This document shows, piece after piece, positions 1-8,911 of a DNA stretch of 32,418 nucleotides (its first letter is position 1; every line of letters begins with the position of its first letter). Position numbers and translations under genes: made by a program. Source of the stretch: Chloroflexaceae bacterium (lineage in GTDB: Bacteria > Cyanobacteriota > Cyanobacteriia > Cyanobacteriales > JAAUTE01); assembly GCA_012031815.1 (NCBI GenBank), contig JAAUTE010000010.1, positions 1 to 32,418 on the forward strand, given 5' to 3'. Under the pieces are notes generated by a model, which saw nothing but the letters and a program-made list of their open reading frames with translations, searched no databases and was not told the origin of the DNA.

Positions 1-128
1 GATCGCCGTGGGGCCTGTCCAGTCAACTGTTTCCCCAAGCCCTGGTCGCCACAGGCAATTGGTCAGCTATCTCAGCCCGGGCCCAACAACTTTGTCAGGG
101 GTTGCGAAACCGAAGCGCATACCTTTAA
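1..128 (+). CDS. eda: KDPG/KHG aldolase, C-terminal end (partial)
   Basis: Only the last ~43 codons lie in the window and they end at TAA 126-128. The residues resemble the C-terminus of 2-keto-3-deoxy-6-phosphogluconate aldolase: a short AIAVG stretch followed by LSSQLFPQALV and a NWSAISARAQQL helix. In KDPG aldolases this region follows the phosphate-binding GG loop and closes the TIM barrel. To join AIAVG to LSSQLFP one base must be removed at about position 14-15 (GGGCCTG read as GGGCTG), so the fragment carries a frameshift like many genes here. The aldolase would split KDPG to pyruvate and glyceraldehyde-3-phosphate in the Entner-Doudoroff pathway. It was identified from memory of the family tail, so confidence is moderate. 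It is absent from the ORF track. Confidence 0.6.
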   Translation, partial: SPWGLSSQLFPQALVATGNWSAISARAQQLCQGLRNRSAYL

Positions 129-272
129 TTGGGCTAAGTTCCTGAAATTTTTGATCTTGTATTTAAGCCTATGATTTTGGTCAGGTTATCAAGGCGGAAA
201 TTTCGCCTCACTTGCGCGATCGCCGACTTTAATCTCGTAGAATAATGAGGTTGTAATAGCGTCGGGGAAGCG

Positions 273-968
273 ATGACAGCAGCAGAGCGCATAATTGTTC
301 CTCTTGATGTGCCCACTCTCGCGGATGCCATTTCTCTACTGGAGCAATTGCCTCAAGTCAATTTTTGGAAAGTGGGATTAGAGCTATTTGTCAGTAGTGG
401 CCCGGCAATTTTGCAGGTTCTGCGAGAACGACAGAAGCGAATCTTTTTGGATTTAAAATTTCACGATATTCCTAATACCGTTGCTAAAGCTTGTCGGGGG
501 GCGGCTGTCTATGAAGTGGATTTTTTGTCTTTACACGCCGCCGCCGGACGCGCAGCCCTCACTGCTGCTGCTGCCGCTACCCAAGGAACCTCAACAAAAT
601 TACTGGCAATTTCAGTCCTAACCAGTTTAAGCGCCCGCGAACTAGCCCTAGACCTGAAAATTTCTCTGGAACTGCAAGATTACGCCCTACAGATGGCTTT
701 ACTTGCCCAAGACTGCGGCCTAGCCGGAGCCGTCTGTTCGCCCCAGGAAATTGCAGCTTTACGGCGCGTCTGCGGCAATAATTTGCTTTTGGTTTGTCCT
801 GGCATTCGTCCCACTTGGTCAGACCCTGGGGATCAACGGCGCACGACTCCCCCAGCCCAAGCGCTCCAAGCGGGCGCAGATTATCTGGTCATTGGCCGTC
901 CCATTACCGCCGCCAGCCATCCCGCCCAAGCCTGGGAACGCATTTGTGAGGAAATAACAGCCGCTTAA
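273..968 (+). CDS. pyrF: Orotidine-5'-phosphate decarboxylase
   Basis: This enzyme decarboxylates OMP to UMP, the last step of de novo pyrimidine synthesis in the cytoplasm. The 231-residue protein has the usual length and both diagnostic parts. The N-terminal strand is IIVPLDVPT. The catalytic D-x-K-x-x-D element is in [12 protein letters not shown] at about residues 66-77, followed by LSLHAAAG. The phosphate-binding end reads VCPGIRP and later [12 protein letters not shown]. The ATG is preceded by GGGGAAG at good Shine-Dalgarno spacing. A short inverted repeat (AGGCG/CGCCT, about 192-208) lies in the upstream region, but its role is unknown. The stop codon overlaps the next ATG (TAATG), which suggests translational coupling to the downstream secreted protein. 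The reading frame is intact. Confidence 0.96.
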   Translation: MTAAERIIVPLDVPTLADAISLLEQLPQVNFWKVGLELFVSSGPAILQVLRERQKRIFLDLKFHDIPNTVAKACRGAAVYEVDFLSLHAAAGRAALTAAAAATQGTSTKLLAISVLTSLSARELALDLKISLELQDYALQMALLAQDCGLAGAVCSPQEIAALRRVCGNNLLLVCPGIRPTWSDPGDQRRTTPPAQALQAGADYLVIGRPITAASHPAQAWERICEEITAA

Positions 969-1540
969 TGAAAGCTCTTTTGTTCGGATTGGTGGCGATC
1001 GCTGCCTTAAATCCTGTTCTGGCCCGCTCTCAGGCTGTTTTGACCCAACCCCGGCTTGCCCAGTCTGGCCAGGAGCGCCTGAGTTGCCCCAGCGATCTCG
1101 AAACCTTAGTTCAATGGCTGCTGAGAGACCTGCCGAGCTACACGAACCGAGTCATTGCCAGAGCGCGGTTGAGTTCAGATCTTTATCTATTAGTGGCAGG
1201 AAATCCCGAATATGTGCCCTTTGAACCATCTGCCCTGCAATATTCCCCCACGAAATCGGACACAGCCCCACCCCAGCAAGTTTACTTTACCAGCCTGGAA
1301 CGGCAGTATTTGACTGAAAGAGCCGAAATTCGACAGAGCTTTCATCGCCTATTTTTGGTTAAAACCGAGACGGGTTGGCGGCTGGTTGCCCTTTTTTCCC
1401 GCTTGAGTGGCGGCGAGATGGCTGTTCCCGCACCGCCTCAAGAAACCAGCCGCGGCCCCATCGCCGAGGGGATTCAACTTTGGTTGCGGGATTGTCGGGC
1501 CGGTAGTTTGCGATCGCCTGATTCATCACTGTCGCCGTAG
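968..1540 (+). CDS. Secreted/periplasmic hypothetical protein
   Basis: I do not recognise this 190-residue protein. It starts with a signal-peptide-like segment: a positive N-terminus (MK), a hydrophobic stretch LLFGLVAIAALNPVLA, then a polar region, so export is likely. The mature part has no motif I can name. It contains two Cys (SCPSD near residue 40 and RDCRAG near the end) that might form a disulfide. Its ATG overlaps the pyrF stop by one base, so the two are probably co-translated, although a functional link to pyrimidine synthesis is not evident. Its 3' end overlaps the convergent gene by 15 bp. It looks like a conserved cyanobacterial hypothetical, but that is an impression, not a search result. 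Confidence 0.75.
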   Translation: MKALLFGLVAIAALNPVLARSQAVLTQPRLAQSGQERLSCPSDLETLVQWLLRDLPSYTNRVIARARLSSDLYLLVAGNPEYVPFEPSALQYSPTKSDTAPPQQVYFTSLERQYLTERAEIRQSFHRLFLVKTETGWRLVALFSRLSGGEMAVPAPPQETSRGPIAEGIQLWLRDCRAGSLRSPDSSLSP

Positions 1541-1870
1541 AGTGAGCAGAATCGCGGCTACGTCTTCTAAATAAGCCTCATTATTCAGGTAATCAGGAGA
1601 AAGACGCCCCGTTCGAATAGCGCTTGCTACCAATTCCCGTGGGGCGATTGCTTCTTGTCTCACGGCACTGAGAAAGACGCCGCCGCTGGGAATTCCCTGT
1701 TCTTCAAAGTAACCCTGATAGCCTAGATGGACGAGGTTAAAGGGTGTCACATTAATCGAGTTAGTCTGACGGACAGGCGCGTTAGCTGAATTAAAATCGC
1801 GAGCTAGAACGGGAAATACCCCAGTCATCAATGCCAGCACCGACAAAGTTCCAATAATCAAAGGTTTCAT
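1526..1870 (-). CDS. Small secreted hypothetical protein
   Basis: The protein is about 114 residues from the ATG at 1870. The track starts 15 bases upstream at a TTG (1885), but the ATG directly begins a classical signal peptide (MKPLIIGTLSVLALMTGVFPVLA). The mature domain contains FNLVHLGYQGYFEEQGIPSGG followed by two predicted helices with LVASAIRTGRLSP and NNEAYLEDVA. I associate this pattern with a common family of short exported cyanobacterial proteins of unknown function, but cannot confirm it. It converges on the upstream gene, and the two 3' ends overlap by 15 bp. No catalytic residues are apparent. Confidence 0.75.
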   Translation of the reverse strand: MKPLIIGTLSVLALMTGVFPVLARDFNSANAPVRQTNSINVTPFNLVHLGYQGYFEEQGIPSGGVFLSAVRQEAIAPRELVASAIRTGRLSPDYLNNEAYLEDVAAILLTLRRQ

Positions 1871-2103
1871 GGCTATTCGTGCCAAAAGTAGTGGCTTTTT
1901 AACGTCCCGATACCCTGTAGCTTAATACTTCTAACCGCCGACATGCCTCACCTTAAAGACGCAATCCGCGATCGCCCAATTTATAGGGAAGGACTTCTTT
2001 TTACAGGTTACTTAAAAATGACTTGAGTTTGTCCAATGGCTCGAGATTGGGGGTTAAACTGAGCTAAAAGCGGCTGTCTAGCCAATGGTGGAGTCAATGG
2101 ATT

Positions 2104-2625
2104 ATGAGTACGGATCTTTATATTTCCTGGAGTGAGTACCACCAAAAAATTGAAGGTCTGGCGGTGAGCCTCTACCGCTCTGGGTGGCAATTCAATCAAA
2201 TTGTCTGCATCGCTAAAGGCGGCTTGCGCTTGGGGGATACTCTCTGTCGGTTGTTTCGTCAGCCCCTAGCGATTTTGGTGGCAGCTTCTTACCACGGGTT
2301 GAATAGTCGCAGCCGGGGCGAAATTGCCTTCTCCCAACAGCTTGCAACCCTTGGCGAGTTGAACGATCGGGTGCTGCTCGTTGACGATCTGGCTGATTCG
2401 GGAACCAGTTTGATCGAAGCCACCCGCTGGCTGAAAACCCACCACGGCGATCGCATCAGCGAACTGCGAACAGCCGTGATTTGGTACAAAGGCTGTAGCG
2501 CTATTTTGCCAGACTATTATGTGGATTACTTGCCCGATAATCCCTGGATTCATCAGCCCTTTGAACGCTACGAACAACTAACCGCCGCCGAGCTGGCCGC
2601 TCAGTCTAAAACGGCGGTTGATTAA
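2104..2625 (+). CDS. Phosphoribosyltransferase family protein
   Basis: This 173-residue protein has the type I phosphoribosyltransferase fold signature. The PRPP-binding loop is VLLVDDLADSGTSL at about residues 98-111, with the paired acidic residues and the DSGTS phosphate loop. An early strand IVCIAKGGLRLGD fits the pyrophosphate loop. The C-terminal part has WIHQPFE, resembling the base-binding hood seen in xanthine/hypoxanthine-guanine PRTases. It probably transfers ribose-5-phosphate to a purine base, or acts as a related salvage enzyme, but the substrate cannot be told from sequence. The frame is intact and the gene appears to stand alone, with a 480 bp non-homologous tail before the next gene's far end. 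Confidence 0.85.
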   Translation: MSTDLYISWSEYHQKIEGLAVSLYRSGWQFNQIVCIAKGGLRLGDTLCRLFRQPLAILVAASYHGLNSRSRGEIAFSQQLATLGELNDRVLLVDDLADSGTSLIEATRWLKTHHGDRISELRTAVIWYKGCSAILPDYYVDYLPDNPWIHQPFERYEQLTAAELAAQSKTAVD

Positions 2626-2711
2626 GTATTTTCCCAGCCGGAAAACCCATTCTGCTCCTATCAACCCATCTGAGTCCCATGGCAGCAAGTCATTCCTAAA
2701 TAGCTCTCGTC

Positions 2712-2737
2712 AAAAAAAATCTCCCTTTTGGGGAGAT
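2712..2737 (-). terminator. Rho-independent terminator after cysE
   Basis: On the minus strand a perfect 7-bp stem (ATCTCCC/GGGAGAT, 5-nt loop) is followed by a run of eight T. It lies about 155 bp beyond the cysE stop codon. On the plus strand there is no T-run after the stem, so it would not terminate the phosphoribosyltransferase transcript. Confidence 0.65.
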
Positions 2738-2893
2738 CGCCAGGGATCGAGATAGAAATAGCTTAACTGCTCGCTCAAACTCGTTTTATCTGTTCCTCAC
2801 TGATTAAGACTTTTTGCTTAAATCCCGGCGCCATCCAAAAACTCCCGTATTTCGCGATCGCGTAACTGGCAGTGGCTTGCAGGAGTGCTGGTG

Positions 2894-3565
2894 CTATGAG
2901 ACGAGATCAGCAGCTCGCTGTGCTTGGCTTGGGAGTGCTGCAAATTGTTGAACCTGCTGTTCGAGGGATTCGATGCGATCGAGCAGCGCCCGAATGACGG
3001 TGGCTTCCGAGTCCGGTAGATTGCCATGTTCGAGGGGATCAACGCGGACGCCTGAGCGGTAGATGATTCGACCGGGAATGCCGACAACAGTGCAGTCTGA
3101 GGGAACATCCCGCAAAACCACTGAACCAGCACCGATACGAACATTATTGCCAATTTCGATATTGCCCAAAACCTTAGCACCACTGCCAACAACCACATTT
3201 TGTCCCAGGGTTGGGTGGCGCTTGCCGGATTCCTTGCCCGTTCCGCCCAGGGTCACGCCTTGGTAAATCAGGGCATAATCACCAATAATCGCCGTTTCCC
3301 CGATGACAACCCCCATGCCGTGGTCGATGAAGACGCCTCTACCAATCTGTGCGCCGGGATGGATTTCAATGCCCGTCAGGAAACGCGCCAGATGAGAAAT
3401 AAAGCGGGGCAGAAAAGGAATACCCAAGATGGTAAGCCAATGGGCGAAACGGTAGAAAAAGAGCGCTTGCAGTCCCGGATAGCAAATTAGCACCTCTAGC
3501 CAGTTGCGGGCAGCGGGGTCGCGCTCAAAGATGATGCGGAAGTCAGCAATCAGTGTGGAAAGCAC
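2894..3565 (-). CDS. cysE: Serine O-acetyltransferase
   Basis: It acetylates L-serine with acetyl-CoA to give O-acetylserine, the carbon skeleton for cysteine synthesis. The 223-residue protein has the helical N-terminal domain ([11 protein letters not shown] near residue 17) followed by the left-handed beta-helix of hexapeptide repeats: [45 protein letters not shown]. The catalytic His region ([12 protein letters not shown]) and the LGGTGKE CoA-loop are present. The length matches the shorter bacterial form. The C-terminus carries a short heptad-like helix ([15 protein letters not shown]). It is transcribed alone on the minus strand with a hairpin-plus-T-run about 155 bp downstream. Confidence 0.95.
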   Translation of the reverse strand: MLSTLIADFRIIFERDPAARNWLEVLICYPGLQALFFYRFAHWLTILGIPFLPRFISHLARFLTGIEIHPGAQIGRGVFIDHGMGVVIGETAIIGDYALIYQGVTLGGTGKESGKRHPTLGQNVVVGSGAKVLGNIEIGNNVRIGAGSVVLRDVPSDCTVVGIPGRIIYRSGVRVDPLEHGNLPDSEATVIRALLDRIESLEQQVQQFAALPSQAQRAADLVS

Positions 3566-3714
3566 AGGTTGTTTCCCAATACAACAAAACTAAACACTGT
3601 TTATCTTATCGTCCTCCGCGGCCCCTGTCCTCGCACAATTGGGCCCGTGATTCTCCAACCCAGGCAGCAACCGGCTCTCGCCAGATTGGAGGAGGGCCGC
3701 CCCTACCCACGTAC

Positions 3715-4728
3715 TTAGCGACACCGAGGCAGAGCTTGTTGGCTTTTAATACCAGAAAATAAGCTACAGAGATCAATTAAGCCGATTTCTAGAGTTGCTA
3801 GGGGATCGCCCCCCTGCTTGAGGCTTAACTCCAGGGCTAGCAATCGGGGCAGCGTTGCCAACAGTTGCTCGCTTCCCAGGGAATTGACTTCTTTGCGCAG
3901 AAAATAAAGGCGCTTGGGGTTGCCCACTTCGGCGATCGCGGCAATCTGTTCATCTTTTTCACCGCTGGCTGCCAGGAGTTTAACCAGCGTCCAGGTGCGG
4001 AATTGCCCGACCAAGGTAGCGACAATTTTCAGGGCAGGTTCGTTGCGCTCAATGAGTTGGGCCAGAATCTGTAGGGCGCGGGAAGGGTTGCCGCTGCGGA
4101 TGGCCGCTGCTAGTTGCAGGCTGGTTTGGGTCGTAGCATTGACCAGAAGAGAGACCACCGCCTCATCCAAGGGTTTAGGGTTATTTTTCGCAAAAAGCTG
4201 GAGCTTTTCCAATTCCATCCAGAGCTGGCGGGTGTTATTACCCACGGCTTCCACCAGCAGCTCCAGGGCGGCTGGCGTGAGTTTGACGCCGAGGGTTTGG
4301 GAGACCTGAGCAGCCTGCTTGGTTAGTTCCTCGGTTTTCCAGGGGGAAATCGGAGAAAACTCCTGAATCTGTGCCTGTTTTTCCAGGAGCTTTGTGGATT
4401 TAAGGCGCTTGTCCGGTTTCTGCCGAGCGCTCAAGACTAAGGTCGAGGTTGGGGCGATCGCGGGCAGGGTGCGTTCCAACTCGGTGAGGAGAGCTTCTGG
4501 GCATTGCTGACAAAGCTGGGTGTCGGCCAGCCAAACCAGGCGACCGCCCGCGCCAAATGGGGGCGTCATGGCTTGATTGAGAGCAGAAATCGTCGCTTCC
4601 CCACCTGTATCAAGAATTTTATCAAAATTAAATTGGCCCCAATCCGGGTCTAGAACCATTTGACGCAGCTTATCGACGGCTTTTTGGAGGGAAAATTCGT
4701 CTTCGCCCCAGAAAAGGTAGGTGGGCAT
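3715..4728 (-). CDS. holA: DNA polymerase III delta subunit
   Basis: HolA is the clamp-loader wrench that opens the beta sliding clamp during replication. The 337-residue product begins MPTYLFWGEDEFSLQKAV, the typical start of cyanobacterial HolA, which fixes the ATG at 4728. The central AAA-like region contains VWLADTQLC and LVLSARQKPDKR. The helical collar domain includes EAVGNNTRQLWMELEKL and the Q-L-A-R-like stretches near the C-terminus (LARQ replaced here by LVGQFRTW). The frame is intact. Its start codon shares the tetramer CATG with the divergent downstream gene, leaving no intergenic space. Confidence 0.92.
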   Translation of the reverse strand: MPTYLFWGEDEFSLQKAVDKLRQMVLDPDWGQFNFDKILDTGGEATISALNQAMTPPFGAGGRLVWLADTQLCQQCPEALLTELERTLPAIAPTSTLVLSARQKPDKRLKSTKLLEKQAQIQEFSPISPWKTEELTKQAAQVSQTLGVKLTPAALELLVEAVGNNTRQLWMELEKLQLFAKNNPKPLDEAVVSLLVNATTQTSLQLAAAIRSGNPSRALQILAQLIERNEPALKIVATLVGQFRTWTLVKLLAASGEKDEQIAAIAEVGNPKRLYFLRKEVNSLGSEQLLATLPRLLALELSLKQGGDPLATLEIGLIDLCSLFSGIKSQQALPRCR

Positions 4729-5542
4729 GGGTAAAATGAGGAGTGATGCGATCAGGGATAAGGAAATCTTGGACGAAACCTATCAAGCCTATGTTAATCG
4801 GGTGGCGCGGCTGACGCTGCCAGCAACCTACCAGTCTCAGCTTGAGAATTTGCAGGCGTCTCCTAAATTTGTGGCCGGTCAAGCGGTTGCCTTTCCGGGC
4901 TTTAGTGCGATCTCGCCGCCCTACCAGGATGATTCAGACAATGGCACTTTTTACGGTGAATTAGCCCGTTACCAGCAGCAATTGCTAGATTCCCTAGGAG
5001 AAGTTGCCACGGCAGTTCCGGTCGCCAGTTTTCACCTCACCCTGGCCGATCTCATTTGGGACAGCGATTACCGAGCAGTAGTTCAGGAAAATCCGCAATT
5101 TGATGAGCAGTTGCAGCAGCGTGTCGGTGAGAGCTTTCACCAGTGCCAGCCGCTCTTGAAGGGAGGAGACCCGGTTTGCTGGCAGGTTTTGGGAATTATG
5201 CTACGACCCAGGGCGATCGCACTGTGTTTAGTGCCCCAGAATGAGAGCAGCTACGAAAAAGTCCTGCAAGTGCGGCGCAGTATCTATCAAAATGCTGCCG
5301 TGATCGCCTTAGGGATTGAGCAGCAGTACCACTTCACGGCGCACATTACCATGGCTTATTTTAGTCAAAGCGGGGCGAATTTAGACAGCCAACGCCTGAG
5401 TGAGGCGCTTATGTCCCTCAACGATCAGTTTTTGCTGAGAGAAGCCCTGGTTTTACGGGTCAAGCGCGTAGAATTACGAAAATTTGACGACATGACCCTT
5501 TATTACCGAAAAGCTGACTGGCCAGTACTGTTTTTTGAGTAG
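4727..5542 (+). CDS. 2H phosphoesterase / 2'-5' RNA ligase-like protein (DUF1868-type)
   Basis: The protein carries the paired H-x-T motifs of the 2H phosphoesterase superfamily: FHLTLADL in the first half and FTAHITMAYF in the second. This superfamily includes 2'-5' RNA ligases and cyclic phosphodiesterases acting on RNA ends or cyclic nucleotides. The DUF1868 subfamily is my best placement. The track opens at GTG 4721. I prefer ATG 4727 because AAGG lies 9 nt upstream, and ATG 4736 is also possible. The ATG at 4727 overlaps the holA start codon on the other strand. The stop at 5542 lies 13 nt before the cbiC ATG, so the two are probably co-transcribed. The physiological substrate is unknown. 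Confidence 0.78.
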   Translation: MGKMRSDAIRDKEILDETYQAYVNRVARLTLPATYQSQLENLQASPKFVAGQAVAFPGFSAISPPYQDDSDNGTFYGELARYQQQLLDSLGEVATAVPVASFHLTLADLIWDSDYRAVVQENPQFDEQLQQRVGESFHQCQPLLKGGDPVCWQVLGIMLRPRAIALCLVPQNESSYEKVLQVRRSIYQNAAVIALGIEQQYHFTAHITMAYFSQSGANLDSQRLSEALMSLNDQFLLREALVLRVKRVELRKFDDMTLYYRKADWPVLFFE

Positions 5543-5555
5543 TGCTGGCGCAGGC

Positions 5556-6155
5556 ATGTTAGATCACCCCATTGTTCTGGAAAGTTTTGCCATTATCGAT
5601 GGCGAAGTCGGCCCCCACAGCCTCGGGCCGGAGGCCTATGCCATCTGTCGGCGGGTGATTCACGCCACGGCAGATTTTGACTTTTTGCACTTACTGTCGT
5701 TTAGCTCAGAGGCGATCGCCGCTGGGATTGCGGGATTGCGGGGGGGAACTCCGATTATTACCGATGTTAATCTGGTTAAATTGGGCATTGCCTCCCTAAA
5801 CGCCAAAACCTTTCAATGTCCGCTCATTTCCGCCCTCGAAGGCGTCGAAACCCCACCGCCCGGAAAAACCCGCAGCGAAACCGGAATACTTCGGTGTTAC
5901 CAGCAATACCCAGGGGCAATTTATGTCATTGGCAACGCGCCCACGGCCCTGCTTGCCCTCTGCCGAGCCTGCGCCCCCTCCCGCCAGCGTCCCAGCTTGA
6001 TCATCGGCGCTCCCGTGGGATTTGTTGCTGTTCTTGAGTCAAAAGCTGCTTTAGCTAGTTTAGACGGGCCAAAAATCATCGTCGAGGGCCGCAAAGGCGG
6101 ATCTGCCGCCGCGGCTGCCATTCTCAACGCCCTGATCGTCCTAGCTTGGAACTAG
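5556..6155 (+). CDS. cbiC: Precorrin-8X methylmutase (precorrin isomerase)
   Basis: CbiC/CobH moves the C11 methyl group of (cobalt-)precorrin-8 to C12 to give hydrogenobyrinic or cobyrinic acid during cobalamin synthesis. The sequence shows the conserved catalytic His in RRVIHATADFD near residue 40, then PIITDVNLVKLGI and VIGNAPTALLALC. The end reads IIGAPVGFVAVLESKA and EGRKGGSAAAAAILNAL. The length (~199 residues) is normal. The track starts at TTG 5535, but the ATG at 5556 (MLDHPIVLES) is the typical start and avoids overlap with the preceding gene. It sits 13 nt downstream of the 2H phosphoesterase gene. The frame is intact. Confidence 0.93.
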   Translation: MLDHPIVLESFAIIDGEVGPHSLGPEAYAICRRVIHATADFDFLHLLSFSSEAIAAGIAGLRGGTPIITDVNLVKLGIASLNAKTFQCPLISALEGVETPPPGKTRSETGILRCYQQYPGAIYVIGNAPTALLALCRACAPSRQRPSLIIGAPVGFVAVLESKAALASLDGPKIIVEGRKGGSAAAAAILNALIVLAWN

Positions 6156-6257
6156 GCTAGACCCATAACATTTCACAACAGCAACGGCTTCCTCACCCGT
6201 GGGGCGTAAGCAAGATGGTAAGCTAGCAATTATGCTTGCACGACGTTTGGAGTTACT

Positions 6258-7321
6258 ATGACTGGATCGGATCAGATCCCGTACCTATTGAGAGCGGCAC
6301 GAGGAGAGCGACTGAGCCGCCCGCCGGTGTGGATGATGCGGCAGGCCGGGCGCTATATGAAGGAATATCGCGACCTACGCGACAAATATCCTGGATTTCG
6401 CGAACGTTCTGAGAATCCCGAACTGGCGATTGAAATTTCCCTGCAACCCTGGCGCGCCTTTCGTCCTGACGGGGTGATCATGTTCTCTGATATTCTCACC
6501 CCACTACCCGGTATTGGCATTCCCTTTGATATTGTGGAAAGCAAGGGGCCGCTGATTGACCCGCCCATTCGCTCCCAGGCCCAAATCGACCAGCTCCGTC
6601 CCCTAGACCCAGAAACGGCCTTACCCTTCATCAAGACGATTTTGCAAACCCTGCGCCAGGAAGTGGGCGAGGAAGCGGCGGTGCTGGGCTTTGTCGGCGC
6701 ACCCTGGACATTGGCCGCCTACGCCGTTGAAGGACGTAGCTCCAAGGACTACACAACCATTAAGCGCCTGGCTTTTAGCGAACCGGCCCTACTGCACCAG
6801 CTCCTAGAGAAACTCGCGGAGGCGATCGCCACCTACGTTTGCTACCAAATCAATTGTGGAGCGCAGGTGGTGCAGATGTTTGACTCTTGGGCGGGCCAGC
6901 TCAGTCCCCAGGATTACGACGTGTTTGCCCTACCCTACCAGCAGCAGGTGTTTCAGCAAGTCAAGGCAATTCATCCCGATATTCCCCTGATTCTCTACAT
7001 CAGCGGCAGTGCGGGGGTGTTAGAGAGAATGGGCTGTTCTGGAGCCGACCTCATCAGCTTAGATTGGACGGTGGACATGGCGGAGGCCAGAGAACGACTG
7101 GGTTGGCAGATGAAAGTTCAGGGCAATATCGATCCAGGGGTGCTGTTCGGCTCCCAGGCAACGATTCAACCCGCATTTTGGACACCATTCGCAAAGCGGG
7201 CGATCGCGGCCACATTCTCAATCTCGGTCACGGGGTTTTGGTGGGAACGCCGGAGGAAAACGTGCGATTTTTCTTTGAAACGGCCAAACAAGCCGATGAA
7301 TTGCTGTCTGTGCCCGCCTAG
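6258..7321 (+). CDS. hemE: Uroporphyrinogen decarboxylase (one-base frameshift)
   Basis: HemE removes four carboxyl groups from uroporphyrinogen III to give coproporphyrinogen III, feeding heme and chlorophyll. The N-terminal hallmark [11 protein letters not shown], the [16 protein letters not shown] loop and the DSWAG motif are all in the first frame. After FGSQATIQ the true C-terminus ([22 protein letters not shown], then VGTPEENV) is in another frame. A single base missing at about 7168-7172 (CAACCCGC) restores a 354-residue protein, the usual length. The track's 414-aa ORF has a wrong tail. A GGAG Shine-Dalgarno precedes the ATG. Since hemE is normally essential, a sequencing error is the likeliest cause. 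Confidence 0.93.
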
Positions 7322-7437
7322 GGAAGTTGGTCTACTTGGATGGGAAGCGCCAGGGGAAATTTACAGCGCTGGTGTGCTAATTATTGGCAAAATAAAGCTG
7401 TTCGCTCCAGGTAGATCAATGTTGCGAGGAAGAGTTA

Positions 7438-7974
7438 ATGCATCTCTCAGAATTCCAGAAACGAAAACTCGCCTTGGTGTTTTATCGCCACGACATTGGT
7501 AAAGATGGTCTGGTTAGTTTTCAGGATTTAGAGATTTGCGGCAGCCGGGTCGCTCAATTGCAGCAACGGGTTTCTCAAGCCAATACCCCCGAAAAAATGC
7601 TTTTCTTCTTTAAAAAGCTGTGGAATCGTCACTATCAACCCGCCGATCTCGACAGTGATGGTCGGGTCGCCCTGGAAGAATACCTGACCTATAACGACTT
7701 TTTTTGGCCCGATCGCAAACTGGAGCTGGAGTTGATGGGCAGTTTATTTGATGCCATCGATCTCAACGGCGACGGTCAAATTTCCTGGGAAGAATACGCA
7801 ATTTATCTTAGAGCCTTGGAGATCGAAGAAAACATCGCCCAGCATGCCTTTAGTAAACTCGATCTCGATGGCGACGGTCAAATCGCCCGCCAAGAATACG
7901 CCAAGTATCTCTATGAATACCACTTTGGCAATGACCCAGAAGCGATCGGCAATTGGTTCTATGGCAGTTATTAG
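7438..7974 (+). CDS. Four-EF-hand calcium-binding protein
   Basis: The 178-residue soluble protein has four EF-hand loops: a variant one at residues 19-30 ([12 protein letters not shown]) and three canonical ones at 70-81 ([12 protein letters not shown]), 108-119 ([12 protein letters not shown]) and 142-153 ([12 protein letters not shown]). Positions 1, 3, 5 and 12 of the last three are fully acidic or Asn as expected, so they should bind Ca2+. The first ends in Asp rather than Glu. The spacing, with a longer gap between hands 1 and 2, resembles prokaryotic calerythrin/sarcoplasmic-type proteins. No signal peptide or membrane segment is visible, so it is probably a cytoplasmic calcium buffer or sensor. 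A GAGGAAGAG Shine-Dalgarno precedes the ATG. It converges on the glycosyltransferase-like pair. Confidence 0.9.
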   Translation: MHLSEFQKRKLALVFYRHDIGKDGLVSFQDLEICGSRVAQLQQRVSQANTPEKMLFFFKKLWNRHYQPADLDSDGRVALEEYLTYNDFFWPDRKLELELMGSLFDAIDLNGDGQISWEEYAIYLRALEIEENIAQHAFSKLDLDGDGQIARQEYAKYLYEYHFGNDPEAIGNWFYGSY

Positions 7975-7984
7975 TCCGTCGCTC

Positions 7985-8902
7985 CTATTTTTTAGTTAGT
8001 TGATTTTTCAGGTTTCTCAGGACTTTCCGCCATTTTGGATCGATTGGCGCTGGTTTTGAAACCTGGGATGGCTTGACTTCACCGAGATAGCGATAGTGCT
8101 CCCAAATTTCCCGGTAAGGGCCGCCAGGGCCCATCGGCATTCCCGCCCAGTGCAGGTAGCGCAGTCGGCGATCGCCATCAAACAGGAGGTTGTCATGCGC
8201 CTGAAAGTGAGAGGAACCAGCCCAGCTACCCGGTTCTTTATCGATAATCTTGACGAGATTGAGGCGTTTTTGAGTGGTTTTTAAAATAATGTAGTTGAGA
8301 ATGGGCTGATCGGTGGTTTTGTAAGTAAAGTCAAAATACTCGCGATGGGCAGCACAGTGGCGCAACAGCTCGTAAAGTTCTGCTTCACTGAAAATTCCCC
8401 GGCGGGATGCCCAAAAACCGCTATTAAATACATCTTCTAGCTGTTCGTCGCCAAACAAACCTAGCTCCCTCACCACGGGCGAAAAAACATCCTGTAACTG
8501 GCGCGAGCGATAATGATAGTCGCAATTAACAAATTCGTATTCTTCTAAATATTCCAAAACAGAGGCAATTTTTTCAAAAACAAGGATATCGGTATCAATG
8601 TATAAAAACTTTTCCAGCGGCCCAAACCAGAGAACAAACTTGCGCATCTTGTTGGGCAGGACCAGAAAATCCCGGTCAAAAATTTCCCCTACCTGCCGGG
8701 TAAATTCAGCCACAAACTCTAGATTAGGAAACAGTTGGACGTTGTGTTTCGCCTGTAAAAATCTAGCTACTTCCTGATGACACTCGTCAAAGGGAACCAG
8801 ATAAACCAACACCTCTGGATCGTAAAGCCGAATGCTGTTTAATAAGGCGATCGCATTATCAATGACCTTATCGTTGGCGACAATATAAATTCCAGAATTC
8901 AT
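7985..8902 (-). CDS. Glycosyltransferase-like protein, Npun_R2821/R2823-type
   Basis: This 305-residue protein starts MNSGIYIVANDKVIDNAIAL and carries a DxD-type motif in KFLYIDTDILVF at about residues 95-105. That arrangement is typical of GT-A nucleotide-sugar transferases, where the Asp pair holds the metal and the UDP/GDP-sugar. Further conserved pieces are NSGFWASRRG, TTDQPILNY and RYLHWAG. I recall the family as Npun_R2821/Npun_R2823, present in many cyanobacteria with no known substrate. Glycosyl transfer is an inference from the motif. The ATG follows a GAGGAAAAGG Shine-Dalgarno. It is the downstream member of a tandem pair, 9 nt after its paralogue, and therefore probably translated from the same mRNA. 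Confidence 0.8.
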   Translation of the reverse strand: MNSGIYIVANDKVIDNAIALLNSIRLYDPEVLVYLVPFDECHQEVARFLQAKHNVQLFPNLEFVAEFTRQVGEIFDRDFLVLPNKMRKFVLWFGPLEKFLYIDTDILVFEKIASVLEYLEEYEFVNCDYHYRSRQLQDVFSPVVRELGLFGDEQLEDVFNSGFWASRRGIFSEAELYELLRHCAAHREYFDFTYKTTDQPILNYIILKTTQKRLNLVKIIDKEPGSWAGSSHFQAHDNLLFDGDRRLRYLHWAGMPMGPGGPYREIWEHYRYLGEVKPSQVSKPAPIDPKWRKVLRNLKNQLTKK

Positions 8903-8911
8903 GCCTTTTCC

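Noticed and set aside
192-208. Hairpin AGGCG/CGCCT as terminator of the KDPG aldolase gene
   Set aside because: No T-run follows on the plus strand. It may be a leader structure of pyrF or chance.
6258-7502. 414-aa hemE ORF as given in the track
   Set aside because: Its last ~110 residues are out of frame. The conserved HemE C-terminus lies in another frame and ends at 7321.
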